A stretch of 64,000 nt of DNA from Sandaracinus amylolyticus. GTDB taxonomy: Bacteria; Myxococcota_A; Polyangia; Polyangiales; Sandaracinaceae. Below the pieces are notes generated by a model that saw nothing but the letters and a program-made list of their open reading frames with translations, was not told where the DNA came from and made no database searches. Below, piece by piece: positions 26,616 to 34,891 of the stretch. The position numbers and the translations under genes were made by a program. Numbering within the stretch: position 1 is the stretch's first letter; the number at the start of each line of letters is the position of its first letter. The stretch spans positions 1,736,001-1,800,000 of the forward strand of contig NZ_CP011125.1 of assembly GCF_000737325.1 (NCBI RefSeq). The letters run 5' to 3'.

Positions 26616-27620
26616 GTGGTGCAGTTCGCGCGGCGATCGATCGGTGCGCTCACGCTCGTGCTCGTGGCGCTCGCCACGCCCGCGTGCGGCCGAGTGGGCT
26701 ACCAGACGTCCTCCGATGCCGCGTCGCCCGCGATCGACGCGGCACCACCCGACGCGACGACGAGCGATGCGTCGTGGATCGGGATCGACGCCGGTCCCCC
26801 AGTGCCGGAGGCTTGTCGCTTCGGCACGCCCGAGTGGGTCGGCGCGGTCGCGACGAGCGGTCAGGAGCACGGCCCGACGATCACCGCGAATCGCCGCGTG
26901 CTCTGCTTCGCGTCGAACCGTCCCGGCGGCGTCGGGCGCAACGACGTCTACTGCATCGAGCGCGCGGCCGCGAGCGCCCCGTGGGGAACGGTCACCGCGT
27001 ACCCCGTCGTCAACTCGAGCGCGGACGACGTCGACCCCGCGCTCACGCCCGACGGCTGGGAGATGATCTACGCGTCCGATCGCGCGGGCGGCGCCGGAGG
27101 GCTCGACCTCTATCACGCGGAGTTCGACTCGCGCGCGTACACGTTCCTGCCGCCGACGCGCATCGACGCGCTCAGCACGCCGGATCACGAGGGCGGCGCC
27201 GAGGTCGCGGCGGACGGCGTGACGATCTACTTCACGCGCCGGCCGATCGGCGGCGGGCCGACGCGCCTCTACGTCACGCGTCGCACCGGCACCGGGCTCA
27301 CGTTCGACGAGCCCACCGAGATGGCCGAGCTCGCGAGCGAGCACCACGACACCGAGCCGACGATCTCCGCCGACGGCCGCACGCTGGTGTGGTGCTCCGA
27401 TCGTCCGGTGCTCGGTCGCGCGTCGCTCTCGTACAACCTCTGGTGCGCGCAGCACGACGGCTCGGCATGGGGTCCTCCGATCTTCGTCGATGGCGCGGCG
27501 CTCGATGCGGGCGATCCCTGCTCGCCCGAATTCGCCTCCGACGGCTCGCTCTTCTTCACGAGCGGCGTGCTGCCCGGCGCGTCGGGGCTCGACGTCTTCC
27601 GCGCTCCGCCCGCGCGCTGA
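26616..27620 (+). CDS. PD40/TolB-type beta-propeller lipoprotein
   Basis: 334 residues, starting at a GTG. The signal region ends L-A-T-P-A-C-G, giving a lipidated Cys24. An Asp/Ala/Pro linker follows (residues 33-65). The rest has repeated motifs of the PD40 type: G-P-T-I-T-A, D-P-A-L-T-P-D-G-W-E-M-I-Y-A-S-D-R, A-E-V-A-A-D-G-V-T-I-Y-F-T and E-P-T-I-S-A-D-G-R-T-L-V-W. These are blades of a propeller similar to the C-terminal part of TolB. No enzymatic site is apparent. Likely an outer-membrane-anchored or surface protein used for binding. Confidence 0.8.
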   Translation: MVQFARRSIGALTLVLVALATPACGRVGYQTSSDAASPAIDAAPPDATTSDASWIGIDAGPPVPEACRFGTPEWVGAVATSGQEHGPTITANRRVLCFASNRPGGVGRNDVYCIERAAASAPWGTVTAYPVVNSSADDVDPALTPDGWEMIYASDRAGGAGGLDLYHAEFDSRAYTFLPPTRIDALSTPDHEGGAEVAADGVTIYFTRRPIGGGPTRLYVTRRTGTGLTFDEPTEMAELASEHHDTEPTISADGRTLVWCSDRPVLGRASLSYNLWCAQHDGSAWGPPIFVDGAALDAGDPCSPEFASDGSLFFTSGVLPGASGLDVFRAPPAR

Positions 27621-27670
27621 AGCCCGGCTCGTTGTGGCGCGGGCGCACGCGCTGCGCCCATACTCCGATC

Positions 27671-27889
27671 GTGCCCCGACAGCGCGCCAGCGAGCTCCGC
27701 GAGTACCACGAGAGCCCTCCCGCGCTCGTGCGCGACATGGAGCAGTGGCTCGACGTCGGCGACCGGCGCGAGGCCGCGCAGCGAGTCCGCGAGTGGGTCG
27801 TCGAGAGCTACGAGCTCGCGAGGACGACGCCCGCGCGCCGCAAGCCGAAGTCGCGCAAGCCGCCGCGCGCTGCCGCGAAGTCGCGCTGA
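27671..27889 (+). CDS. Small basic protein (hypothetical)
   Basis: 72 residues from GTG 27671, 50 bp after the PD40 gene. The sequence is an amphipathic helical region (R-E-Y-H-E-S-P-P-A-L-V-R-D-M-E-Q-W-L) followed by a tail dense in Lys, Arg, Pro and Ala (R-R-K-P-K-S-R-K-P-P-R). The tail resembles nucleic-acid-binding tails of small basic proteins. A stop and two hairpins follow directly, consistent with a real gene end. No family is recognised. Confidence 0.5.
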   Translation: MPRQRASELREYHESPPALVRDMEQWLDVGDRREAAQRVREWVVESYELARTTPARRKPKSRKPPRAAAKSR

Positions 27890-27952
27890 GCGCTACCCCA
27901 GCGCCCGGTCGAGGTGAACCTCAACTCGGGCTTGGGTTCGCTGTTCCTTCCC

Positions 27953-27995
27953 GGAGGGCGCGTGCGGCGCGCCCTCCCTCGTCGGGCAAAGCCCG
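27953..27995. terminator. Two hairpins between convergent genes
   Basis: GGAGGGCGCG (27953-27962) pairs with CGCGCCCTCC (27968-27977) over 10 bp with a TGCGG loop. Next to it, CGGGC-AAA-GCCCG (27983-27995) forms a second small stem. They lie between the stop at 27889 and the opposing stop at 28062, so they may serve as a two-way terminator. Confidence 0.6.
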
Positions 27996-28061
27996 CCGAG
28001 CCTCCCTCCCGCCCGAAACCCGAGACCGCAGCGTCGAGGATCGACGCAAGCGGTCTTCGGG

Positions 28062-29249
28062 TCAGCCCAGGATCATCGTCTCGCTGAGCAGCTTCCCGAG
28101 GCGATACCGGCGCAGGTTCCAGCGCTCGAACAGCTCGCGCTCCTCGCCGTGCAGCAGCCACCGCGCGAAGAGCTCGCCCATCACGGGCGCCATCATGAAG
28201 CCGTGCCCCATGAACCCGCTCATCAGGTACATGCCGGGCATTTCGTCGACGTCCCCGACGAGCGGATTGCCGTCGGGCGTGATGTCGTAACAGCCGGCCC
28301 ACTGCCGGAGGATCTTCACCTCTCCGAGCACCGGCATCGCGCGCGCCAGCGCGCGTGAGTAGAGCCCCAGGAAGCGCAGCGACGAGCGCTGATCGATTCC
28401 GTCGGGCACCTTCGCGTTCGAGATCCCACCGACGATCTCGCCGCGCATCGACTGCGAGAAATACAGCCCGTCCGCGAGATCGCCGACCAGCGGGCGCAAG
28501 AACGGCTTGAGCGGCTCGCTCGAGCAGATCTCGTGTCGGTGCGGATGGCTCGGCAGATCGACGCCCACCATCCGCGTGATCTCCGGCGACCACGCGCCCG
28601 CGCACACGAGCACGCGCTGCGTCGCGACGCGCCCGCGCGACGTGACGACGCCGCTCACGCGGCCGTTCGTCGTCTCGATCGCGCTCACGTCGGTGTGCGT
28701 GTGCAGGGCGACACCGAGCTTCTCGCAGGCGCGCGCGTAGCCCCACACGAACGGCCACGGGAAGACCACTCCGTCGTGCGGGTTCCAGCTCGCCGCGACG
28801 AAGCGCGAGACGTCGAGCTCGGGGACGATCTCCTTCATCTCCGCGCGATCGACGATGCGCGTCGGCAGGCCGTGATCGCGCTGCAGCCGCGCGCTCTCCT
28901 CGAGCTGCTTCGCGCGCTCGTCGCTCCGCGCGAGGAAGAGATACCCGCCGCGACGGAACCACACGTTGATGCGCATCTTCGTCGCGAAGTCCGAGCACAG
29001 CTCGATCGAGCGCTTCATCAAGCGCACGTTCGTCTCGCTCGACCACTGCGCGCGCACGCCCCCGCCGTTGCGCCCCGACGCGCCGCTGCAGAGGTAGCTC
29101 TTCTCGACGACGACGATGCGCTCCTGCCCGAGCCGCGCGAGGTTCCACGCGATCGCGAGGCCCATGATCCCGCCGCCGACGATCACGACGTCGGCGCGAT
29201 CGGGCAGCGGCTTCGGCGGAGCCGCGATCGGCTCGAAGTGCGCGCTCAC
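28062..29249 (-). CDS. DAO-type FAD oxidoreductase (catalytic subunit of a flavoprotein dehydrogenase)
   Basis: 395 residues from a GTG that overlaps the previous gene's stop by 4 bp (GTGA), which fixes the start. V-V-I-V-G-G-G-I-M-G-L is the FAD-binding motif of the D-amino-acid oxidase (DAO) family. S-G-R-N-G-G-G-V-R and the C-terminal I-T-P-D-G-N-P-L-V-G and G-F-M-G-H-G-F-M-M-A-P blocks complete the flavin site. It is the third gene of a unit that also encodes a 2Fe-2S/FAD subunit and a small BFD-type Fe-S protein. The layout matches sarcosine-, opine- and D-hydroxyproline-type heteromeric dehydrogenases (Hcn, Oox and Lhp families). The substrate is not predictable. Confidence 0.85.
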   Translation of the reverse strand: MSAHFEPIAAPPKPLPDRADVVIVGGGIMGLAIAWNLARLGQERIVVVEKSYLCSGASGRNGGGVRAQWSSETNVRLMKRSIELCSDFATKMRINVWFRRGGYLFLARSDERAKQLEESARLQRDHGLPTRIVDRAEMKEIVPELDVSRFVAASWNPHDGVVFPWPFVWGYARACEKLGVALHTHTDVSAIETTNGRVSGVVTSRGRVATQRVLVCAGAWSPEITRMVGVDLPSHPHRHEICSSEPLKPFLRPLVGDLADGLYFSQSMRGEIVGGISNAKVPDGIDQRSSLRFLGLYSRALARAMPVLGEVKILRQWAGCYDITPDGNPLVGDVDEMPGMYLMSGFMGHGFMMAPVMGELFARWLLHGEERELFERWNLRRYRLGKLLSETMILG

Positions 29250-29521
29250 TCGTCCTCCTCGGGCAGCAGCCGCGCGAGGCGCGCGACCGACACCGGATGG
29301 AACGGCGGGCGCGGCGTGATCGGCGCGTCGGGCGGATCGCCCCCGAGCTCGACGAGCATGCGCGCGCAGAGCGCGACGCACTGCTTGCCCTGGCACCACC
29401 CAGTGCCGAACCCGGTGTAGCGCTTGAGCGACTCGAGATCGCGATGGCCCGCGCGGACCGCCTCTTCGATCTCGTGCGTCGTCACGTCCTCGCAGCGACA
29501 CGCCAGGATCTTGTCGCTCAC
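29246..29521 (-). CDS. BFD-like [2Fe-2S] protein (small subunit)
   Basis: 91 residues from a GTG that overlaps the upstream stop by 4 bp. C-R-C-E-D-V near residue 8 and the later G-W-C-Q-G-K-Q-C supply the four cysteines of a bacterioferritin-associated-ferredoxin-like 2Fe-2S cluster (CxC, then CxxxxC). This domain occurs as a separate chain or fused to the FAD subunit in opine, hydrogen cyanide and hydroxyproline dehydrogenases, where it passes electrons between flavins. Here it is a separate small gene placed between the two flavoproteins, with 4-bp overlaps on both sides. Confidence 0.8.
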   Translation of the reverse strand: MSDKILACRCEDVTTHEIEEAVRAGHRDLESLKRYTGFGTGWCQGKQCVALCARMLVELGGDPPDAPITPRPPFHPVSVARLARLLPEEDE

Positions 29522-30897
29522 CGCGCACCTCCGTGGCGTCCCGCCATCTCACTGGCGAGCTCCTGCGCGATGGCGCGTGCTGCCGCGACGCCCTGCGCGA
29601 TGCCCGCGGGCACCGAGGGCACGCCCGACGCGCGACCGACCACTCGCACCCGCGGCGTGCGCGTCGCGCCGTCCGCGTGCGACGCGACGACCTCGAAGCC
29701 GCCCTCGCGCCAGACCACGTCGGCGCCGGCTTGCGACGCGAGCTCGTAGACCGCGCTGCTCGGCGGCGCGACGACGAGCGCGTCGCACTCGAGCGACTCG
29801 ATCCCACCGACGGTGCGCACGTCCACGCGATCGATCCCCGCGCGCCCGTGCGCGCGCTCGATCGCGGAGATCTCGAAGTTGCCGATCACGCTCGCGCCCG
29901 CGCTCTCCAGCGCCGCCGCGAGCGCGCGCAGCCGCGCCGATCCCGGCGCGCTCGCGCTGGTCGGCCCTGCGATCACGACGCGCTCGCCGGGCAGCACGCC
30001 GTGCGCGAGCAGCCGACACGCGGCGTCGCTCCCGATCACGCCGGGCAGGTCGTTGCCCTCGAACGCCCACGCGCCCTCGTGGCGACCCTGCGCGACGATC
30101 ACACGTCGCGCCTCGATGCGCACGAGCGCGTCGGGCGCATCGGCGAGCGCCACGAGCATCGACGGATCTTCGTCGTCGATCGCGATCACCGAGCACCCGA
30201 GCGCGAGCTCCGCGCCGCGCTCGACCGCGCGCGCCGCGAGCCGCTCCGCGACCACCCGCGCGTCGATCGGCGCTTCGTCCTCCGCGGTGCGCACGACGCC
30301 CGGCGTGTGCGCGAGGTGCCCGCCCGCGCGCGTCTCCTCGTCCGCCACGATCACGCGCAGCCCGGCGCGCGCACACGCTGCCGCCGCTGCGAGCCCGCTC
30401 GGCCCCGCGCCGATCACCAGCACGTCGCACTCGCGACGCATCGGCTCGATCGGCGCGCGCGCCTCGTCCGGCAGCTTGCCCACGCCCGCGATGCGGCGCG
30501 CGACGCTCTGCATCACGCGGTTCACGGGCTTGCTCCACGTGAACATCTCGTGGTGGTTCATCCCGCCCGGGAAGAACCAGTCGGTCGCGGCGAGCAGATC
30601 CACCTCGGCGGTGCCGAGCACGTTCTGCGTCTCGACGACCATGCCGTGCTCGCACGGCACGCGACACGTCATGCGGCTCGGCGCGCCGTCGACGCGCATG
30701 AGGCATCCGTCGCACCGCCCCGCGTAGCAGCTCGCGCCGCGCGGCCGGTGGTACTTCACGCTGCGCCCGAGCACGACACGCCCCGCCGCCGCGAGCGCGA
30801 TCGCGATCGGCTCGCCGCGCAGCGCGGGCACGTCGTCGCCGTCGACGCGCAGCGTCACTCGCTCTCGATCGGAAGGCCCGAATCGCCGCGGCGCCAT
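29518..30897 (-). CDS. 2Fe-2S / FAD-NAD(P) oxidoreductase subunit
   Basis: 459 residues from ATG 30897. The N-terminal 100 residues form a 2Fe-2S ferredoxin-like domain: C-Y-A-G-R-C-D-G-C with a further C-R-V-P-C downstream. The rest is a pyridine-nucleotide-disulphide-type domain with V-L-V-I-G-A-G-P-S-G-L near residue 157, V-I-V-A-D-E-E-T-R-A-G-G and later V-I-A-G-P. This is the alpha/A subunit organisation of sarcosine oxidase-like and octopine/D-hydroxyproline dehydrogenases. It is the first gene of the three-gene unit. A divergent lipoprotein gene starts 65 bp away. Confidence 0.85.
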   Translation of the reverse strand: MAPRRFGPSDRERVTLRVDGDDVPALRGEPIAIALAAAGRVVLGRSVKYHRPRGASCYAGRCDGCLMRVDGAPSRMTCRVPCEHGMVVETQNVLGTAEVDLLAATDWFFPGGMNHHEMFTWSKPVNRVMQSVARRIAGVGKLPDEARAPIEPMRRECDVLVIGAGPSGLAAAAACARAGLRVIVADEETRAGGHLAHTPGVVRTAEDEAPIDARVVAERLAARAVERGAELALGCSVIAIDDEDPSMLVALADAPDALVRIEARRVIVAQGRHEGAWAFEGNDLPGVIGSDAACRLLAHGVLPGERVVIAGPTSASAPGSARLRALAAALESAGASVIGNFEISAIERAHGRAGIDRVDVRTVGGIESLECDALVVAPPSSAVYELASQAGADVVWREGGFEVVASHADGATRTPRVRVVGRASGVPSVPAGIAQGVAAARAIAQELASEMAGRHGGAR

Positions 30898-30962
30898 CCC
30901 GCGACTCCTACCACGACGTCGAGCGCTTCTCCCGGGCGCGCGATCCCCGCTACGCTCGCGCC

Positions 30963-31535
30963 GTGCGCTCCCGCACCGCGTTCCTGGTCTCGCTCACCGC
31001 GCTCTCGCTCGCGTGCGAAACGTCGCGCGACGCTGAGCCGGCGCCCGCTCCCGAGCGCACCGCGCCGAGCGCGCCGGGCACGCCCGCAGGGCTCGTCGCG
31101 GCGAGCGCGCTCGCGTCGGCGCTGCCGCAGCGGCTCGGCGCGTTCGAGGCGACCGGCACGCCCGAGCCGCACGTCGAGCTCGGAGTGACGCCGACCACGC
31201 GCGTGAGCGCGCAGTACGCCGACGGAGAGCGCCGCGCGACGGTGCGGGTCGTCGACGCGCAGCGCGCGCCCGATCTCGTCGCCGGGTTCGCTGCCGCGCA
31301 GCGCATCCCGATGCCCTCCGATCCGAGCGCGCCCGACGAGCTCGTCCCGACCGGCATCGCGGGACGGCCCGCGCTCGCGTCGTGGACGCCCGGCACCTCG
31401 ACGAGCGAGGCGCAGGTGGTGATCGCGGAGCGCTTCGTCGTCGCGCTCACGATCACGCCCGCGAGCGTCCCCGAAGAGGCGGTCGACGTGCTCGAGACGT
31501 TCCCCTTCGCGTCGTTCGACGCGCTGGCACGATGA
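30963..31535 (+). CDS. Hypothetical lipoprotein
   Basis: 190 residues from a GTG. Signal region L-T-A-L-S-L-A-C gives Cys18 as the lipid site. A Pro/Ala/Glu linker (20-45) is followed by a compact alpha/beta domain of about 145 residues with no Cys. No family is recognised. The stop overlaps the start of the next gene by 4 bp (ATGA), so the two are cotranscribed, though one is exported and the other looks cytoplasmic. Confidence 0.6.
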   Translation: MRSRTAFLVSLTALSLACETSRDAEPAPAPERTAPSAPGTPAGLVAASALASALPQRLGAFEATGTPEPHVELGVTPTTRVSAQYADGERRATVRVVDAQRAPDLVAGFAAAQRIPMPSDPSAPDELVPTGIAGRPALASWTPGTSTSEAQVVIAERFVVALTITPASVPEEAVDVLETFPFASFDALAR

Positions 31536-32050
31536 GCGTCGCGTACTTCGCGTTCGGTGCGAACACGTGCCGCGACGTGCTGGTGCGACGGCGCCGCATC
31601 GATCCGATCTCGAGCGAGCCCGCGTCGCTGCGCGACCATCGACTCGCGTTCGTGCAGCGCGGCATCCCGCTGATCGAGCCCGCGTTCGCGAGCGTGCTCC
31701 CGCAGCCGGGCGCCACGGTGCACGGCGTGCTGCACGTGCTGCGCGACGACGACATGGAGCGCCTCGATCGACTCGAAGCGGCGGGCTACGCGCGCGTGGA
31801 GCGCGAGGTGCACGCGCGCGAAGGCGTGATGCCCGCGTTCCTCTACGTGACCCGCAGCCCGACGCACGGCCTGCGACCCTCGCGCCGCTATCGCGATCTG
31901 ATCGTGCGCGGCGCGCGCGAGCACGGCCTGCCCGCGTCGTGGATCGACGAGCTCGAGCGCTTCCCGACCGCGCACGTCCCCGGCGTGTCCGACGCCGTGC
32001 CGTGGATCATCGAAGCGCTCGATCGGGTGCTCCGCCGCGCGCCGGATTAG
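31532..32050 (+). CDS. Gamma-glutamylcyclotransferase-like protein
   Basis: 172 residues. The ATG overlaps the previous stop (ATGA). The N-terminal strand Y-F-A-F-G-A-N matches the Y-x-x-Y-G-S-N hallmark of gamma-glutamylcyclotransferases, and V-H-G-V-L-H-V-L is the next family strand. The expected catalytic Glu may be the one in R-L-D-R-L-E-A-A-G-Y. Family enzymes release 5-oxoproline from gamma-glutamyl peptides. The protein is soluble and somewhat longer than the minimal fold, with extra helices at the C-terminus. Confidence 0.75.
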   Translation: MSVAYFAFGANTCRDVLVRRRRIDPISSEPASLRDHRLAFVQRGIPLIEPAFASVLPQPGATVHGVLHVLRDDDMERLDRLEAAGYARVEREVHAREGVMPAFLYVTRSPTHGLRPSRRYRDLIVRGAREHGLPASWIDELERFPTAHVPGVSDAVPWIIEALDRVLRRAPD

Positions 32051-32097
32051 ATCCGTTTTCTGGATCGCGCGCGCGCCGGCACGGGACCATTCGCCCG

Positions 32098-33090
32098 ATG
32101 CTCCGCGTCCGCTCGATCGCGCTCTTCGTCGCGCTCGCGTTGCCGTCCATCGCGCGCGCCGACGTGACCGTCATCTACGCGGCGCCGAGCGAGCGCGCGC
32201 CGCTCGTCGCGCGTCCGGTGTGCCCGGTCGGGATGAGCGAGAGCGCGTGCGCGCGCGCCGCGGCGACGCCGCCCACGCCGCCGCCTCCTCCGCGCATCGC
32301 GATCACGCCGCCGCCTCCTCCGCGCACGCCCGAGCCGCGCGTCGCGATCACGCCGCCGCCTCCTCCGCGCACGCCCCAGCCTGCTGCGCTTCCTCCTGCG
32401 CCCTCTGCGTGCGCTGCGCCCGTCACGTTCGTGCGCGGCAGCGAGCGACGCTCGCTCGTGCTCCTCGACTGCGACGGTCGCCCTCACCCCGAGAGCCTCG
32501 TCGCGCTCAGCGTCCTCGCGCGCCCGCCCGGCGCGCCGCTGCCCGATCCCGCGACGCTCGTCGCGCACGCGAGCGATCCCACATGGGTCGCACCTTCGAT
32601 CCGCCGCCTCCATCCCGGCCTGCTCGAGCGCCTGCGCGTCATCGCCGATCGCTTCCCCGGCCACGCGATCGAGATCGTCTCCGGTGATCGTCCCGATGCG
32701 CGCCCCGGGAGCCGTCATCTGCACGGCCTCGCGCTCGACCTGCGCGTGAGCGGCGCGAGCCTCGACGCCGTTCACGAGCTCGTCTCGCGCTTCGATCGCA
32801 CCGGCGTCGGGCTCTATCCCGCGGGCGGGTTCCTCCACCTCGACGTGCGCACGCGCGCCACGCGCTGGGTCGACGCGAGCGGGCCCGGCGAGCCCCCGCG
32901 CCCCACGCCCGAAGACGCACCGCCGCGCGCGGCGCGCATCCGCCGCGTCCCCACGCCCGACGCGCCCGCGCCGCCTCCTCCGCGCCCCAGCGACGACGAG
33001 CTCGGCCTCGACGCGGACGCGATCGTCGACGCGCTCACGCGCGAGCTCGACGCGCGCATGCCGACGCTGGCCCCGCCGCGGCTCAGGTGA
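32098..33090 (+). CDS. Exported DUF882 / peptidase M15-like protein with Pro-rich linker
   Basis: 330 residues from ATG. The signal peptide ends I-A-R-A. Residues 55-100 contain two tandem 15-residue units of the type I-T-P-P-P-P-P-R-T-P, encoded by a 45-bp DNA repeat. The central domain (about 170-260) has S-G-D-R, S-R-H-L-H-G-L-A-L-D-L-R and G-G-F-L-H-L-D-V-R, the His-Asp-His metal-ligand pattern of DUF882/YcbK and M15 carboxypeptidases, which act on peptidoglycan cross-links. The C-terminal 70 residues are Pro-rich and charged. The last 8 bp overlap the convergent stress protein gene. Confidence 0.75.
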   Translation: MLRVRSIALFVALALPSIARADVTVIYAAPSERAPLVARPVCPVGMSESACARAAATPPTPPPPPRIAITPPPPPRTPEPRVAITPPPPPRTPQPAALPPAPSACAAPVTFVRGSERRSLVLLDCDGRPHPESLVALSVLARPPGAPLPDPATLVAHASDPTWVAPSIRRLHPGLLERLRVIADRFPGHAIEIVSGDRPDARPGSRHLHGLALDLRVSGASLDAVHELVSRFDRTGVGLYPAGGFLHLDVRTRATRWVDASGPGEPPRPTPEDAPPRAARIRRVPTPDAPAPPPPRPSDDELGLDADAIVDALTRELDARMPTLAPPRLR

Positions 33091-33481
33091 CGATCAGCAC
33101 GTCGCGGCGCGCGTTCCGCACCACGCGCTCCGCGGTCGACCCGAGCAGCCACTCCGCGAAGCCGCGCTCGCCGCGCGTCGCGATCACGATCAGATCCGCG
33201 TCGTGTGCCTCGGCCGCCGCGAGGATCTCGGTGGGCGCATCGCCGACGCGCACCTCGAGCTCCACCTGCACGTCCTTGTGCTGCGGGAGCCGCTCGCCGA
33301 GCCGCTTCACGTGCGCGCGCACCTCGTGCTGCGCGTACATCGGGCTCGCGCTCTCCTCGGAGACCATCACGTGCACGAAGGTCAGCTTCGCATCGAGCCG
33401 GATCGCGAGCTCCGACGCCTTCTGCAGCGCGCGATCGCCGAGATCCGAGAAGTCGGTGGCAGCGAGGATGTGCTTGTACAT
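33083..33481 (-). CDS. Universal stress protein (UspA family)
   Basis: 132 residues from ATG. It begins with I-L-A-A-T-D-F-S, the first beta strand and loop of the Usp fold, and ends with A-T-R-G followed nine residues later by G-S, close to the G-2x-G-9x-G-S ATP-binding signature (the first Gly is Ala here). V-L-I-V-T closes the sheet. Members bind ATP and dimerise under stress; their targets vary. It follows the HEAT-repeat and kinase genes on the same strand with short gaps (18 and 36 bp). Confidence 0.9.
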   Translation of the reverse strand: MYKHILAATDFSDLGDRALQKASELAIRLDAKLTFVHVMVSEESASPMYAQHEVRAHVKRLGERLPQHKDVQVELEVRVGDAPTEILAAAEAHDADLIVIATRGERGFAEWLLGSTAERVVRNARRDVLIVT

Positions 33482-33499
33482 GCCGTCCTCGACTCTACC

Positions 33500-34855
33500 T
33501 CACGCGTCCTCGTTCGACGCTGCGAGGATCGCGCCCGCCGCGCCGATCCGCACCTGCGCGTCGTGATCGCGCATCGCGCTCCGCGCGTCGTCGGGGCGCA
33601 TCGCATCGCGCGCGAGCGCGCGCGCCGCTGCACGTCGGAGCATGGGATCCGGACGCCGCAGGAACGCCGCCAAGATCGCCTTCGCCTCGTCGTCACCGCG
33701 CTCCGCGAGCACGCCCGCAGCCTGCAGCGCGCTCATCTCGAGCCCGCTCTGCATCAGCCCTCGCAGCGCGCCGCGCGCCTCGTCCTCCGCGCCTTCCTGC
33801 TGCAGCAGCGCGCGCGCGATCGAGAGCTTCGCGCCGGGATCGTCCTCGCGTCCGAGCGCCTCGCTCAGCACCCGACGGAGATCGTCGCTCGGCTCGAGCG
33901 AGACCAGCGCGACGCCTGCTTGCGCGCGCAGCGAGGGCTCGCCCGCGCGCAGCGCCGAGAGCAAGTACGCGCGCGCCCCGCGATCCTCGTCGCCCTGTCG
34001 CGCGCGCACCAGCATCAGGCGCGCGGCCTCGATCCCCTGCGAGCTCGGCGGCGTCTCGAAGAGCGATCCCAGCGCAGCCCACGCCTGATCACGATCGGCG
34101 CGGATCAGCGCGTCGACCGCGGCCATGCGCACGCTCGGCACCGGATCCGACAGGCGCTCGCGCAGCGCGACCAGCGCAGGCGGTCCGTACCCCCCGAGCG
34201 CGCGCACCGCCGCCCCGCGCACCGCGGGCTCGGGATCGACGCGGCTCGTCTCCTCGAGCGCCGCGCGCGCCTCTCCGTCGGGCACCAGCGCCGCGAGCTT
34301 CGACGCCGCGTTCTCTCTCGCGCGCGCGTTCGGCCAGCGGATCGCCTCGAGCAGCGCGTCGCGATCCTCCTCCGGATCCATCCCGAGCACCGACGCCGCG
34401 CGCGCGTCCGCGTCCTCGTCGTCCGCGAACGATCGCAGCTCGAGCGCCGCACGATCGTCGCCCCGCCGCGCGAGCGCCTCGAGCGCGATCACGCGCGAAG
34501 CTCCATCGCCGTGCGCGATGCGCTGCAGCACCGGCTCGCCCGCGGTGCCCGAGCCCGCGAGCTCCTGGATCGCCTGCCGTCGCAGCTCGCGATCCGCGCC
34601 GCCCGCCTCCTGCTCGAGCAGCAGCGCCGCGATTCGCCCGAGCAGCTCGCGATCGGGACCGTCGAGCTGCCGCATGCGGTCGTACTCGTCGAGCGCCTCG
34701 ACGAGCGAGCCGCGCTCGAGGGCCGTCGACGTGGCGCTGCGCGCTGGACCCGCGCACGCACCGAGCCACACCGCCACGACGATCGCGCTCACACAGCAGA
34801 GAGCGATACGCAGCACGAGCGCGCGCCCGCGCGCCCTGCGCGATCCACCTCTCAA
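33500..34855 (-). CDS. HEAT-repeat lipoprotein
   Basis: 451 residues. The start is TTG 34855, with GGGAGG five bases upstream. The signal region ends V-W-L-G-A-C-A-G, giving a lipidated Cys34. From about residue 95 to the end the protein is a run of HEAT/PBS-lyase-type helical repeats ([27 protein letters not shown]). Such solenoids bind proteins; there is no catalytic site. It sits directly downstream of a membrane-independent Ser/Thr kinase gene. Confidence 0.8.
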   Translation of the reverse strand: MRGGSRRARGRALVLRIALCCVSAIVVAVWLGACAGPARSATSTALERGSLVEALDEYDRMRQLDGPDRELLGRIAALLLEQEAGGADRELRRQAIQELAGSGTAGEPVLQRIAHGDGASRVIALEALARRGDDRAALELRSFADDEDADARAASVLGMDPEEDRDALLEAIRWPNARARENAASKLAALVPDGEARAALEETSRVDPEPAVRGAAVRALGGYGPPALVALRERLSDPVPSVRMAAVDALIRADRDQAWAALGSLFETPPSSQGIEAARLMLVRARQGDEDRGARAYLLSALRAGEPSLRAQAGVALVSLEPSDDLRRVLSEALGREDDPGAKLSIARALLQQEGAEDEARGALRGLMQSGLEMSALQAAGVLAERGDDEAKAILAAFLRRPDPMLRRAAARALARDAMRPDDARSAMRDHDAQVRIGAAGAILAASNEDA

Positions 34856-34891
34856 TACGTCCTCCCGGTCCGCTCCGTACGGAGAAGGCGC

